DNA of 64,000 nucleotides from the NCBI GenBank assembly GCA_051294375.1, contig CM119268.1:18009562-18073561 (forward strand). Direction: 5' to 3'. Positions 1 to 12,479 of the stretch are shown in pieces (position 1 is the first letter of the stretch; each line of letters opens with the position of its first letter). The notes under the pieces were generated by a model. That model was not told where the DNA came from, searched no databases, and saw only the letters and a program-made list of their open reading frames with translations. The position numbers and the translations under genes are program-made. The stretch is from Paraspadella gotoi. Lineage: Eukaryota; Chaetognatha.

Positions 1-288
1 NNNNNNNNNNNNNNNNNNNNNNNNNNNNNNNNNNNNNNNNNNNNNNNNNNNNNNNNNNNNNNNNNNNNNNNNNNNNNNNNNNNNNNNNNNNNNNNNNNNN
101 NNNNNNNNNNNNNNNNNNNNNNNNNNNNNNNNNNNNNNNNNNNNNNNNNNNNNNNNNNNNNNNNNNNNNNNNNNNNNNNNNNNNNNNNNNNNNNNNNNNN
201 NNNNNNNNNNNNNNNNNNNNNNNNNNNNNNNNNNNNNNNNNNNNNNNNNNNNNNNNNNNNNNNNNNNNNNNNNNNNNNNNNNNNNNNN
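1..288. other. Assembly gap (N)
   Basis: Run of 288 N at the left edge; no sequence is available. Confidence 0.99.
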
Positions 289-900
289 GAGGAGAAAAGA
301 GGGAGGAGGGAGGATAAGAGGGAGCGAAAGTCAAAATAAAAAGGGAAGTAGAAGAGAGAGAGAGAAGGTAAGAGAAACTGAAGAAGACGTGAGATGGGAG
401 AAAAGATAAAGAGAAAGAAATTAGAAAGAGAGATGGAGTTTGTGTGAGGTAAGTTGGTGAGGAAAGAACAGAAAAATGGGGAGAGAAAGAACAGGAGAAT
501 CGTGATAGGAGACGAGAGAAAGACATTGTGGAGTCGAAATATATGAGACTAGAGGATGAGCAGCGAAAACTGAAGACAAGTTATAAAGAATGAAAAAAAT
601 AATTTTAAAATATCTTTAGATTGTTTAAGGTTCGCTAACAGCCGAATCGCGCGGGAAAAGATTGCGGCGGACATTCCCATTTGTAGCGATAGCATTTCAC
701 TACACCTTGTGCTTTTAACGCGACCCTGAGATTAGGCTCCGTCTTTATATATACCGAGGAAAAACAATCAAGAAGAGTAGACAGGTAGAGTTATAAACGT
801 GAAAAAAAAGAAGGAAGGGCAAAAAGGAAAGAATAAGAAGGAAGAGGAAAAGCAGGAGAGCGAAGGAAATAGAAAATTAATATTTGATGTCTTTTCGGTT
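289..900. other. Purine-rich intergenic DNA
   Basis: Strongly G/A-biased on the + strand from 289 to about 600 and again from 780 to 870. A short base-balanced island with several CG dinucleotides lies between about 630 and 765. No convincing open frame, RNA gene or transposon terminus is seen. Confidence 0.6.
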
Positions 901-1560
901 TTGGCGACGAGAAAAGAAAAGGGGGAGAAAAATGGAAAATGAGGAAAGGGGAAAACGGGGAAAAATGGAAAATGAGGAAAGGGGAAAAGGGAAAAAAAAG
1001 GGAAAAATGGAAAATTAGAAAGAGGGGATAGAAAGGGGAAAAGATGGAAAATGCAGGAAAGGAGGAAAAGGATTAAAATGGAAAATTACACGGACACGCG
1101 GGAAAGAGGAAAAAAATGGAAAATGAGGAAACGGGAAAAGAGAGTAAAATGGAAAATGAGGAAAGGGGAAAAATGGAAAATTAAAATGAGGATAGGGGAA
1201 ATATGTGTAAGATGAGGAAATGGGGAGAAAAGGAGAAGGAAAAATGAGGTTAAGGTAAAAATGAGAAAATGGAAAATGAGGTAAGGGGAAAAGGGGAAAA
1301 AAATGAAAAATGAGAAAAAAGGGAAAAAGGGGGAAGGGGTAAAGATGGAAAATCGGAAAGGAAAAATGGAATAACATTGGGAAAAAAATTTTAAAATGAG
1401 GGAAGGGAAAGTGGGAAAAATGAAAAATGAGGAAAGGGGAAAAATGGAAAATGGGGAAAGGCGAAAAGGGAAATATGGAAAATGAGGAAAGGGGAAAAAT
1501 GGAAAAGGAAAAGGAAAAGGAAAAGGCATTAGGAAAAAAATTAAAAAAGGGAAAAAATAA
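901..1560. repeat. Degenerate G/A minisatellite
   Basis: Repeated variants of a roughly 20-30 base unit built from GGGGAAAA, ATGGAAAATGAGGAAA and GGGAAAAA blocks. The + strand is almost free of C. The reverse strand gives long Phe/Pro/Ser-rich open frames that are only translations of this repeat. Confidence 0.8.
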
Positions 1561-1719
1561 AAATTGTTTAAAAAAAATAAAATGAAAGGAAAATGATAAA
1601 CAGATAAAGATTGAGAAAAAAGAAAACTGAGAAAAGAAAAAAAAGTGTGGCGTCCTGTAGTGTTGAACTATACAAATTTGATTAAATCCTAATTAAAATG
1701 TTGTTAATGAATTAAGGAA

Positions 1720-1940
1720 TTAAGTGGCGCGAAACGCCGAGTTCATTGGCGAAGGAATCAGAGGCGTCCGAGATGGTTTTGCAGATGGCGGAAAGGGGGC
1801 GGGGGTGTTGGCGTCGTTTGCAACTGTGATGAAAGTGGCAACGGCGGAAACAAAATGCGTAAAGTGATGGCAAGGTTGTATGCGGCGGCGGCCGTCTAGG
1901 CCCGGCAGCGCAGTGGCAGCTGCTTCATACGCGAAGGTGA
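1720..1940 (-). CDS. Possible 3'-terminal exon, minus strand, unknown
   Basis: On the minus strand a good splice acceptor (a pyrimidine stretch ending TTTCAG, just above 1940) opens a 72-codon frame that ends in TAA at 1722-1720. The segment is clearly richer in G+C than the AT-rich DNA around it, like the real exons elsewhere in the window. The encoded residues match no family I recognise: Ala/Thr/Pro-rich, with a hydrophobic stretch near the middle. No AATAAA is visible just downstream, and upstream partner exons were not identified. A chance open frame in GC-rich DNA is a serious alternative. Confidence 0.22.
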
Positions 1941-2346
1941 CTGAAAGAAAACGTTTCCCTTTCAGATCGGAAGAAACTGATTTTCTGGCGACGACAATGA
2001 CGACGACGACGACGACAACGACGACGACAACGAAGACTTTCTAATCTTTAAACTTAAAAAATTAAAACCAAGATAAGCCGATTGGTGACCATCACAGTTT
2101 CGGCTCACATTTTTTTTATTTTACATTTCAGACATTTTTAATTCAAAAAGTGAAATCAAGACTTAACGAGATTACGAGACACGATAGGAAATCTAAAATG
2201 AGCTTACGTTGAGAAGAATTAAATTATTGGCTTGATTGACAAAAACACTTGAATAACGACGATAATAAAGACGTAATGATGACGGTGATATCATGAAAAA
2301 AATGACTCTAATGACGATGAAAACGACGACGCCACATGAGACTCAT

Positions 2347-2405
2347 TGACGTCATGGCGACGTTACTTTGACGTCACTCTGACGTTATCGGGACAGAGAC
2401 GTCAT
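2347..2405. promoter_or_regulatory. Cluster of CRE/ATF-type sites
   Basis: Two perfect TGACGTCA palindromes (2347-2354 and 2369-2376), a TGACGTTA variant (2380-2387) and an ACGTCA half-site (about 2400-2405) lie within 60 bases. A 150-base (GA)n tract, a possible GAGA-factor target, starts about 100 bases downstream. CREB/ATF binding is known for this motif; use as a promoter or enhancer here is inference, and no adjacent gene was identified. Confidence 0.4.
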
Positions 2406-2505
2406 TTTCAGTCGCACCTTTTATCTTTCCTCCGAGTTTGATAAACTGCAGGCGACGCCACAAACGGAAAGAGAAAGGGGGAAAAAGATAGTGAAAAAGA
2501 AAAGA

Positions 2506-2661
<156 letters not shown>

Positions 2662-2721
2662 ATTAAAAGAAATGGCTTTAAAAAAGGCAGCTACTGACAT
2701 TGTACGTAAGTCAACATAAAT

Positions 2722-2846
2722 ATGATCATCATCATCATCATCATCATTATCATCATCATCATCATCATCATCGTCATCATCATCATCATCGTCATAATCA
2801 TTATCATCCTCAGCATTATCATCATCATCATCATCATCATTTTTGT
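2722..2846. repeat. (ATC)n microsatellite
   Basis: Imperfect TCA/ATC trinucleotide array of about 40 units. It gives poly-His, poly-Ile and poly-Met pseudo-frames. Confidence 0.95.
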
Positions 2847-3198
2847 TATCTCAGTCTTTATTATTTTCATCATCACATTCGTCATTCAAGTCGTCGTTAT
2901 CGTCTTTGTCGTCGTCGTCACCTTTGTAGACTAAACTCATCTTTGAACCTGGTCGCAGATGGCAAAGAATATATTTCTCATTTTTTGGCAATTTTCTTTT
3001 TTTTTTCTTTAAACCGATTCATTTTTTCTTCCCAAAGAAATTTTACATTTTATATTTTTTTCATTAAATAACTGATTTAAAGTCGGCAACGTTTGATCTT
3101 CAATTTTTAGTTTTTGCGAGAAAAAAAAATGTTCCTCCACACAGCTGTCAAAACATACCTTTACGATTTGTAGTAAAACGTTCTACGTGAAAAAAAAA

Positions 3199-3379
3199 NN
3201 NNNNNNNNNNNNNNNNNNNNNNNNNNNNNNNNNNNNNNNNNNNNNNNNNNNNNNNNNNNNNNNNNNNNNNNNNNNNNNNNNNNNNNNNNNNNNNNNNNNN
3301 NNNNNNNNNNNNNNNNNNNNNNNNNNNNNNNNNNNNNNNNNNNNNNNNNNNNNNNNNNNNNNNNNNNNNNNNNNNNNNN
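3199..3379. other. Assembly gap (N)
   Basis: 181 N, bordered on the left by an A homopolymer. Confidence 0.99.
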
Positions 3380-3504
3380 AATGGAAACCAATAAGAGAAA
3401 AAAAAGGTATGAATCTCCATCAAACAAAACAAAAGGCGAGAAAATATGGGAAACAAATAAACAGACAACAAACATAATAAAGGAAGAAAATAACAGCGAC
3501 GAGA

Positions 3505-3762
3505 NNNNNNNNNNNNNNNNNNNNNNNNNNNNNNNNNNNNNNNNNNNNNNNNNNNNNNNNNNNNNNNNNNNNNNNNNNNNNNNNNNNNNNNNNNNNNNNN
3601 NNNNNNNNNNNNNNNNNNNNNNNNNNNNNNNNNNNNNNNNNNNNNNNNNNNNNNNNNNNNNNNNNNNNNNNNNNNNNNNNNNNNNNNNNNNNNNNNNNNN
3701 NNNNNNNNNNNNNNNNNNNNNNNNNNNNNNNNNNNNNNNNNNNNNNNNNNNNNNNNNNNNNN
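3505..3762. other. Assembly gap (N)
   Basis: 258 N. It is followed by a short open segment ending in a possible donor near 3837, too short to call an exon. Confidence 0.99.
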
Positions 3763-3839
3763 ACAATAACAACAACAACGACAAAACCGCTTCTCCAAGA
3801 AAAGACTCCTTTTTTTTCGACGGTGGACGATGTTTGGGT

Positions 3840-5037
3840 AAATCATGAAATATGCAATGTCCCACCGAATGGCGGCGGGTCTAAGATGATGCCATTTCCG
3901 ACTTCTACGCCGATGCTTTTCTTCGGATGTTCGACTTTTATATTGATCTCTTTTTAAAAACTATATCTTTAAATTTTTTTTTCTTATATTAACGAGAAAA
4001 CGATTAGCGTTTCCATTTTATCTTCATCTTTTCTTTCTTTGGAATATTCTAAGCGCTTTAACTGGTCACGAGACAGACCAATCAATCCATTCTACCGGCA
4101 CTCGCGCTTCGACCCGATTTTCATGTCCCTCCTCATCTCTCTTAGTCGTCTGCGCGTTTATTACTCTGGTAGCTATACTCTGTACTGATATAAATTTGAA
4201 GAATACTTGGCTTCGTTTCACATTTTTATTGGAGAGAGATTATCCCTTTTATCATTCTTGGCTTTCGATAGATTTAAAAAAAGTTTTTTTCGTTCTTTCT
4301 TCATCTTTCATGCAGCAGTCTCAGCAGCCGGTGTCGCCGCGTCCCCGGTTACCCAGTTAATTCTTTGTTATTTCGCACGAGCAGCTGGAATTAAGTGTGG
4401 AACGAAACTGGTTTTTTCTTCGAATGCGGACCCTTTCATTAACATGAAATCGAAGAGCATCTTGTTTTGAGGGAATCCGACGAATTTTTATAAAATAAAA
4501 GAATAATCTTCGAATTTTTAAACAAATATTCTATCCGTCATACACAAAAAATATTAAAACGAAATTACGTTTTCGTTTATTGAGTTCCATGTAAGTTGGT
4601 AATATATGTGGACACTAAAGCGTAGCAAAAATATTAAAATCAAGTAGAATCAAAATTCGAATAGTAGATCACGAACAGGCTTGTACCTGTGAATATTTTT
4701 AAATAAAAAAAATTTAATTTCTATTTTTCAATTTTCGCCTATGCCCATATTTATACATAATACTCACCATAAAAAATGTCAAAATTTTTAAATGTTTTTT
4801 TCTTATTTTTAAAAGCACATTCGAATTCCTCACGAAAAGTTGATAGAAGGAAATATAACTCTTTTTAGGAAATGATTTCATTAAGTGGGTCAAAATCCTA
4901 AAAAAACTATTATTATTAACCTATAATTAAATTTTAGTATTAAAAATATAGTTTTTTTTAATTTTTAAACAGGAGTACAACTGAAACGTTGAGCATTTCT
5001 CTATTTTCATCTTTTATACTAAGTCATCGGCTAAGAG
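3840..5037. other. Intergenic AT-rich DNA upstream of the CH-domain gene
   Basis: AT-rich with many A and T homopolymers, no repeat arrays and no convincing exon. It should contain the promoter of the gene starting at 5038, but no TATA box or clear initiator can be singled out. Confidence 0.5.
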
Positions 5038-5904
5038 ATGGCGTCGCGACCTGAAGGCGTTTGTCTTTCTAACGAAATAAAAAGCATAATTGCGGAAAAA
5101 TTCGAGGAAGAAGATGCACGTGAAGCTTTGAACTGGATCCAGTTCCATATTTTCGAAGACTTTGACTGTACGGGTGAGTTCAATGGTGATCGATTTTAAG
5201 TCGGGAGAGCAAGCAAAACCAAGCATGATTTGCCTCTCGGGTTCTTTTGGGCTTTTGCTCTCACTGACAAGGATGGGAACTATCGTTTCGTGGCATATTT
5301 CATCATAATTTTTATGTCTGATACAATTATTTTTTTTTGTTTTAAGCAAACATTGTTAAACCTATATTTAAACCTAAAGTTGCCCGAGTACACATAAATT
5401 ATATATTTGAATTTTGAAACTCTACTTACACCTATATTTAATTCTTTAGCTTCACTATAGTATTTAAAATGTATTTTAGTATCTTTCAAACCTTTTTAAG
5501 CTTTTTAATATTTAATATTTACACGTAACTTATATTCAAACAACTGGTATCTACTATCTATATACTTGAATTTAACTTGTATTTTACATGTATTTTTATT
5601 TTTATATGTAATTGGGACCACCAATATAAAGATTATCTATTTTTTAACCCTCTTCACCTTAGGATCACCGGACAACTTTCACTCGGTGTTAAAGGACGGG
5701 CAGCGTCTCTGCCGACTGATAAACAAATTGAATCGCAGTGACTCCATCAAGATCAACACTTCCAAATTGGCCTTCAAGGAGATGGAGAACATCGGCCGCT
5801 TCCTCGATGCTTGCCACGATTACGGCGTCAACAGACATGATCTCTTTCAAACCGTGGATCTCTATGAGGCGGTGGGTCACGTCGCTAATGAGGCGAAGAT
5901 GTAG
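5038..5904 (+). CDS. Transgelin/calponin-type CH-domain protein, two exons
   Basis: Two exons, 5038-5173 and 5663-5904, join across a 489-base intron (donor GTGAGT, acceptor TTAG). The split Gly codon restores one frame of 125 residues. The N-terminus (MASRPEG..LSNEI, then an amphipathic helix ending LNWIQ) is typical of the transgelin/calponin/Mp20 family. Exon 2 gives the central CH-domain motif LKDGQRLCRLIN (about residues 54-66), the MENIGRFL helix, and FQTVDLYE near residue 112. Family members bind actin filaments and cross-link or stabilise them in muscle or cytoskeleton. The protein stops 13 residues after VDLYE, so the last CH helix and any calponin repeat are missing; relatives are usually about 180-190 residues. 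A GTGGGT donor at 5872, right after the Ala codon following VDLYE, could splice to an unseen exon instead. Otherwise this is a truncated paralogue or has a sequence error. Family assignment is secure; the 3' end is not. Confidence 0.85.
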
Positions 5905-6756
5905 CAATTCCAGTGTTGATGCGGCGATTATGCGGCGATGTGTCGTAATTGTGCAAATGGATATGCTGCGATAATTTAGAGATGTTGCACCATTGATGCA
6001 CCATTGATGCAGCGTTGATGCTGTGTTTCGGCAATGATGCGAGCTTTCGGATGCTACGATCGTTACAAAGAATTAAGTCATTGGTTTGATATGATTGATT
6101 TAATATAATTATTTTAAAAAAAACCATAACAAAGACGTAAACCTTTGTTTACAAACAAAACGACAGTACGTTAAAACAAACGCATTACGAGAAAACGAAC
6201 GATAGACTTGAAGAAAAAGGAACACAACAATCTTAAAATGTTAATAATAATTGATTCCGACTTCGAATACAACGATTATGATATTTTGAAATTATAATCT
6301 ACGATGTTGTTTAATTATAATTCACGATGTTGATCTCTCTTCAGCAAAATCTTGCGGCGGTCGTCTCCGCAATCCACGCGCTTGGTCGAAAGGCGGGAAC
6401 TAAAGGAGAACTGGGATTGGGACCCCATGAGGGGCGTCCCAGGGATTTCCAATTAGAAAATTGAAAAATATGTACACATCGATATCATTTGAAAATTGCA
6501 AAATTGCTTTTTTTATTATAGTAAATTGGTATTCAGATTGTAGAGTTTTAAACATTGATATTTGTAAATATTTAATTAAAATCATATGATGGGGATATTT
6601 ATTGTAATGTTTGGTTCGGAAAATACGTGAGGGAGTTTCATTTTAAGTTTGTTAAAAGGTCTCGATAATAAAAGATAATAAAAGATATTAAAAGATCGGT
6701 AGTACAGTTAGTTTTATGTTCATTATATACATCTAGATAATGAAAGAAAGACGGCC
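5905..6756. other. 3' flank of the CH-domain gene
   Basis: 5915-6060 holds short degenerate repeats of GATGC and TTGATGC type. The rest is AT-rich. No AATAAA lies close to the stop codon. A short GC-rich patch with GGGGCGTCCC sits at about 6420-6445. No gene is seen. Confidence 0.5.
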
Positions 6757-6759
6757 TTT

Positions 6760-6856
<97 letters not shown>
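6757..6856. repeat. (CT)n microsatellite
   Basis: About 100 bases of CT dinucleotides with a few CTTCT interruptions. Confidence 0.95.
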
Positions 6857-7146
6857 ATCCATTTCTTTCTCCGTCTCTGTCTCTCTCTAATGCAGATGCT
6901 TCGTATTCACCTTTGGCACCTTATTTATTCTTTTCATTTCTCCCCAGAGATAATGGTCCGACCTTTTCCTTATCGTTCATTCCTATTTTTTTTATTTTAT
7001 AAGCTATATCTTTCTTGTTCTTTAACTTATATATATATCAATAGTAAATTCAAGTTTTTGTCTTCTATTATGTTTTATTTAGTTTCCCTATTGTTGTTTT
7101 AGTTTAATTTTTTTCGTTAAGTAGTTTTTCATTCGCTTTTCCTCCT

Positions 7147-7185
7147 TTCTTTCTTTCTTTCTTAATTTTTCTTTTTTTCTTTTTT

Positions 7186-7265
<80 letters not shown>

Positions 7266-7277
7266 TTGCTTAATTTT

Positions 7278-7337
<60 letters not shown>

Positions 7338-7346
7338 ACTTTCTCT
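7147..7346. repeat. (CTTT)n microsatellite
   Basis: About 200 bases of TTTC tetranucleotides, interrupted near 7268 by a TTGCTTAATTTT segment. Confidence 0.95.
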
Positions 7347-7655
7347 TCGAGCACTGATCGTTTTCATCAAATTCGTTTTTCAATAATTGTAATTATCGTC
7401 GCAAACGTAAAAATAATATATTATAATTACCACCTCTCCGACATCTATAAAATAAAATAAAATCGTCTGCTGTCGTAGTTCGAATTTCAGACGAACCCGC
7501 GTTGCTCAAGTCGTTGTCGTCGTCGTCGTTGTCGTCTTTGCAAAACGTCGCCGCCATCGATTTGTTCATAATGGTTTTTTTTTTTTTTCAAAATATGAAC
7601 CTCCAAAAAAGATGTGGCCCAAATAGTATAACTATAACGCCCCCCAAGAGAAAAA

Positions 7656-7658
<3 letters not shown>
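7347..7658. other. Spacer between microsatellites
   Basis: AT-rich with a short GTC trinucleotide run near 7510-7540. No gene is seen. Confidence 0.5.

Positions 7659-7741
<83 letters not shown>
7659..7741. repeat. (GA)n microsatellite
   Basis: Uninterrupted GA array of about 80 bases. Confidence 0.97.
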
Positions 7742-7743
<2 letters not shown>

Positions 7744-8080
7744 GCTTGTCCCTTTTCCTCTGTCGTTTTAAAATTTATACGATCCCCTCGTTCCATCGTG
7801 GTTCCGGTTTTCTGCGTCATAAACTTTTTCATCTTTTTTTTCTATTTCTTTTTTTTCCCTTTAAATTTGGTTTAAAATTTCGAGTAAAAAATTATCTTTT
7901 TTTATTTTTATAACTTTTCACCTCGGCGTCCATTTTCCGCCTGAGCGATCTCCAAATCTGTTTAAAGAAAAGAAAAAGAAAAAAAAGTAAAATGAGAAAA
8001 AAAAGTTGGTGAATACATTGACACCTAATTTTCTAGTTTTTTTTTTTACTCTTTTCTCCTCATTGCATAATAAACTAAAG

Positions 8081-8146
8081 TCTCTCTCTCTCTCCTCTCT
8101 CCTCTCTCTCTCTCTCTTCTCTCTCTCTCCTCTCTCTTCTCTCTCT

Positions 8147-8187
<41 letters not shown>

Positions 8188-8208
8188 CTTTTCTTTCTCT
8201 CTCTCTCT
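8081..8208. repeat. Compound (CT)n microsatellite
   Basis: CT dinucleotides with regular CCTCT and TTCTC interruptions. Confidence 0.93.
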
Positions 8209-9633
8209 CACCTTATTTGAATTTTTTCATAGTTGTGCATAAATAAATCTTATTGTAATAAAATTCGCGTTGGAAAACATTTTCGCTAAAAAAATTGTCA
8301 AAGAAAATAAATTATCTACGAATGTTACTCAACAAAAAACACTAGAGCCCCAAAAAATGTGGGAAATGTTGTAATTGTGCGATCGATAAATATAAATGTT
8401 GAAAATGTAACACAATGTTTGTAATAAAAGTGGGAATAAAAAATTTATGAAAGCCTCAAAATTGAGAATATTTAGTATATTCGATGACGACAACAAATCA
8501 CTTATTCTTGTTTGAATTTTTCTCATATATGTAGTTAAAAAGCCTAAGCTTACATATTTGTTTTCTAGATACAAAAAATAAGAAATTAAAAATCTGTAAA
8601 AAATAATCTTTGCCGTTTATTCAAATTGAAAATCAAAAGCAATTAAAATATCTTCAACCCAAAAATCTAAACCAAGGAACTAAAACTAAATATTATGAAA
8701 TCAGCTCGTGTCTTTGATTCGGCATAAAAACGAATTTAATCCGACGAATATTCATTTTTTAAGAAATTTTTTTTTAACGATTCTTTTTCATTTTAAAGTT
8801 TTTTCTTTCTTTACGTAGTCGTACGTGTTCTCTGTCAAAGAGCAGGACAAAAATGCTAAAGTGATTTTTGTAAAAAAAAATTCTCCTTAATCTCTCTCTC
8901 TCTCTCTCCCTCTCCTCACTCTCTTTCTCGGCTTTTGCACTAAGATTTCTCAGGAAAAAAGAAAAGAAAATAACAAAAAAGGAAAAAAATTGTGTGAATA
9001 AAAACGTGAGAGAGAGAGAGACAGAGNNNNNNNNNNAGAGAGAGAGAGAGATCTGAGAAATGAAAATGGTATGGGCGGTGTTTGAATCTTAATGGAGACA
9101 TTCCCTCCTCTTTGTCAGAAGACACGATGCGGTGGGGAAGCAAGAATGAAGAGAGAGAGTGAAGAAGAGGGAAAGAGAGAGAAAGAGAGATTGGAGAAGT
9201 GGGAAAGAGAGCGAGGGAGAGAGCGGAGAAGAGGGAGAGGGAGAGAGAGTGAGAGAGGCGGAGAGAAGAGAGAGTGAAGATTAGGAAAGAAAAGGAAGAG
9301 GGAGAAAAAAGAGGGAGAGGGAGAGGAAAGAGGAAGAGGGAGAGAGAAGAGGAATAGGAATAGCGAGAGGAGGAGGAAGAGAGCGATGAAGCGGAAGATA
9401 GGAAGGAAGAAGAAGAAAGCTAGGAAGAGTTCGTATTTCGATATCAATTTAGACTGAAACAGGAAAGAAGATTTAGGAATTTCGAATCAAAGCTGACGTC
9501 ACCTCGTCCCGTCCAGAGTCAAGATACAGTTATCACGGTTGTTTTTGTTGTTTTGCCGAAAGGTGGAGGAGATCTAACCAATTGGGTTAATCGACTGGTT
9601 AACGGGTTAACCTCGTTGAGTTTGTCGACGCCT

Positions 9634-9639
<6 letters not shown>
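8209..9639. other. Gene-free stretch with CT/GA tracts
   Basis: AT-rich to about 8890, then short CT and GA arrays, a 10-N gap at 9027-9036, and purine-rich GAGAGG-type DNA from about 9140 to 9420. One CRE-like palindrome TGACGTCA lies near 9494. No coding segment is supported; the Arg/Glu- and Ser/Leu-rich frames are microsatellite translations. Confidence 0.6.

Positions 9640-9702
<63 letters not shown>
9640..9702. repeat. (CT)n microsatellite
   Basis: CT array followed by a short (ACGC)n stretch to about 9720. Confidence 0.95.
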
Positions 9703-9703
<1 letters not shown>

Positions 9704-9720
9704 ACGCACGCACGCACGCG

Positions 9721-10420
9721 CGGATACAGTTGGAAGGCATGAAAATAAATTTTCAAACTTACCTTTGACAAGAATGACCGATTTTTTTTTCGGTCTCCTC
9801 TGTTCTCTCTTTTTTTCTTTCTTTGAAAAGGAAAGAAAAGCTTCAAGAGTTTTTCTTTTGCATCGATAAAGTTTAAGGAAAAGTTATCGTCTATTTCCGT
9901 CACCTCATATTTCTTCTCCTCTTTCGCTTTTCTTTTCTCTTTTTTCTTCTATTTCTTTTATTTCATTTGGAGTTGGCACATATCCTCTTTTTCCTTCTTT
10001 TATTTTGTATTTATTACCTCACTAAATCTTTAATATATTTGAGAATGATGTACAAACAAAAAAAGCATATGTCTAATCAATTAATGAGTTTTGATGCATG
10101 ACTGATAAGGTTTCATTCTAACGATTCCCTTCGCTAAACGCTTTTCTTAACATTCAAACTTTCAGACACCGGTTAATATTTATTAACTCTGCCTTTTCTC
10201 AATTAACAGGCCATTAAAAGTTAACAAGTTGAAACCTGATTTTTTTGTTGTTGTTGTTGTCGCAACATTAATATGGAAAGCGGAGAAAACAGGGAATTGC
10301 TAGTGACACCGGATACAACATTCAATATTAACGGGGAAGTTGTACTCATTTTCTCTGTTTATTTACAAAAACTTGTTTACCTCGGGGCGAGATCTCCTTG
10401 AAGAGTCAACAAACTCGCCG
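9721..10420. other. AT-rich spacer
   Basis: No repeat array or credible gene. A 41-base minus-strand segment near 10380-10424 has exon-like borders but no partner exon. Confidence 0.45.
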
Positions 10421-10760
10421 ACGACTGAAGGAGGAGGAGGAGGAAGAGGAGGAGGAGGAGGAGGAGTTTGAAGTGGAGGAGGGGATAAGGGGGACATGCT
10501 GGGGAAAAGGGGATGAAGTGGAAAAAGGGGGAAGCAAAGGGGGATGAAGTGGGAAAAGGGGGGAGGAAAATTAACGAGAAAAATGAAGAAGAATAAACAG
10601 AAATGTGTTTGGGGAAATGGGGAAGCAAATGGGGGAATAGTGGGAAAAAAAGAGGAGATAGAAATCGGGGAGAAAATGGAAAATGGGGTTAAAAAAAGGG
10701 TAAAAAAGGGTAAAAAGGGTAAAAATGGTAGAAAAAGGGGACTGGGTTGAAAGAAAAAAA
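10421..10760. repeat. GGA/GGGA purine tract
   Basis: GGA trinucleotide array at about 10429-10468, then degenerate GGGGAAA-type repeats on the + strand. Confidence 0.8.
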
Positions 10761-12005
10761 TAGAAATGAGGGGTTAAAGCCAAATAGGAGGCTGAGAGAA
10801 GCGATAGAAAACAAGTATGTGAGGAGGAAAGAAATCAATAAAAAAATATCACCGACTCCCCCCCCCTCGCCGCCCCCTCTCCGCCCCCCTCATACCTTCT
10901 TGATGACACGCATCTCAAAGTCGGTGGAACTCATAAAATTGAAACGCGGGGTAGAAAAGAAAAATTAAAAAAAAATATGATAAGAATATTAAAAAAAGGC
11001 GGGAAAAGAAGGAATGTTTGAATTGATCGGAAAAGTTGTTTTAAAAAGTTATAATTAAGAATTTGGAACTAATAAGATTAATTGTATTACGAAAATTTGT
11101 TATAGAAAATAAAATATATACGAAAGAATAAAAAAAAAACAAAAGGGAATCGGTAGCATTATAACAAACGAAGAATTTAAATGAAACAATAAAACTAAAT
11201 TAAACGATAATAAATGGAAATGGTGAAATATATTTTTAAAAAAGATATAACTAAAATTTAATTCTCACAATAAACTAAAAAAAATTTTAAAAACGTAGAA
11301 CGAAAAGCGAATAACCGAATTATTAAAATGCCAATAAGTAAAAATAAATAAGAAAAAAGAGGAAAAAAAGGTTAAAATTCGCCCAAAAGAAAAGACGAGA
11401 AAGAAAAAAAAATGAAAAAGTCATAAAAAGGAGAGAAAAAAAAGAGAAGGAAAACAAAGGGAAAAACAAAGAGAATGAGCAGAAAACAAGAACCGGCAAG
11501 TTTAAGGTTGTGCACCGCAGTGACTTCATATTAATATAAATAGCTAATATTATACGAACTATGCCGAATTAAATTTCTGATCACTTGATCATATTTTTAT
11601 ATAGTTACATAATGATACAAGTGTGAAACATAGCAATAAAATGTATTCACTAATTCTTTTACAGTCTTCCAAGTAATAACCAAAAAAAAACTTTATATTT
11701 TCTCAATTATTCCGCTTAATTTTCTAGTCATTTGATCATTCGATCATTTGTTTTTGTGATTATGTAACTGCTCATGGTACCTTACCTTCCAACCAAATAC
11801 CAATGTAATTGATAAAGACATACAGTATTACCCGACTTATAACTATTTAATACTTAAGAAGGATAAACCAACGACCGACCGACCGACCCAGCAAAAAGTG
11901 CCTTAAAGAGTTGCACTGCGATTACTCGCGGCGAAACTCGCGTGAAAAACAGATGGAAAAAAATGTGAAAGAAAAGATGGGAAGAGATAGAGGGCGTCGT
12001 GAAAA
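10761..12005. other. AT-rich intergenic DNA
   Basis: A pyrimidine block of C runs lies at about 10855-10895. From 10960 to 11900 the DNA is A-rich and then AT-rich, with no open frame or array. A short (GACC)n run lies at about 11872-11888. Confidence 0.5.
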
Positions 12006-12075
12006 GGAATCACCTCCACTTCAACCACCTCTATGGCCTCCACCGCCTCCAACCCCACCGCTTCAACGCCTTCAA
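12006..12075. repeat. CCACCGCYT-type minisatellite, locus 1
   Basis: Degenerate 9-base CCACCGCCT/CCACCGCTT units on the + strand, directly before the GC-palindrome element at 12080. The same unit recurs at 14405-14680 beside the second copy of that element. Confidence 0.7.
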
Positions 12076-12310
12076 ACAAGTATGTCATCCTCAGAAATCG
12101 CTTCCCCGGGGCGCGTGCTGGGGGCGGCCCACGGTGGGCTCCGCAGGGCGGCACCCCGAGGGGCAGCAAAACTACGGCCTAGGGCGCCCCTGTTAGCCCT
12201 TTTGGAGCCCCGAAGGGGCCACTCAGGGGGATCCCCCATGTGGCTAGAAAACCTTGCCCCTGGGGCTACCACCAGGGGATGGATTTTCCTGCCCCCTGAG
12301 AACGGCTCTC
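12076..12310 (+). repeat. GC-palindrome-rich repeat element, copy 1
   Basis: Begins TATGTCATC and then carries many GGGGC/GCCCC blocks and short inverted repeats (for example GGGCGCCCC near 12183 and GGGGGATCCCCC near 12227). The composition is completely unlike the AT-rich flanks. A related element at 14155-14400 has the same TATGTCATC edge in inverted orientation, so this is probably an interspersed repeat family. No coding capacity or tRNA-like boxes were seen. Confidence 0.55.
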
Positions 12311-12445
12311 TCTCCCTCCTCTCTCTCTCTCATCCTCTACTCTCTCTTTCTCTTCCTCTCTCTTCTCTCTCTTCTCTAGTATCTATTTCTATTTTCATCT
12401 TTCGATTACAATAAAATATAAAATAAAAAATTATATTTTTCACTT
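12311..12445. repeat. CT-rich tract
   Basis: Imperfect CT dinucleotide array to about 12378, then AT-rich DNA. Confidence 0.7.
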
Positions 12446-12479
12446 CAATATCAATATGAACCAAGCTTGCACCAAATAC

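Noticed and set aside
2722-2885. Poly-His / poly-Ile / poly-Met frames
   Set aside because: Direct translation of an (ATC)n microsatellite.
10377-10424. Minus-strand 41-base exon-like segment with acceptor and donor
   Set aside because: Too short to judge without a partner exon.
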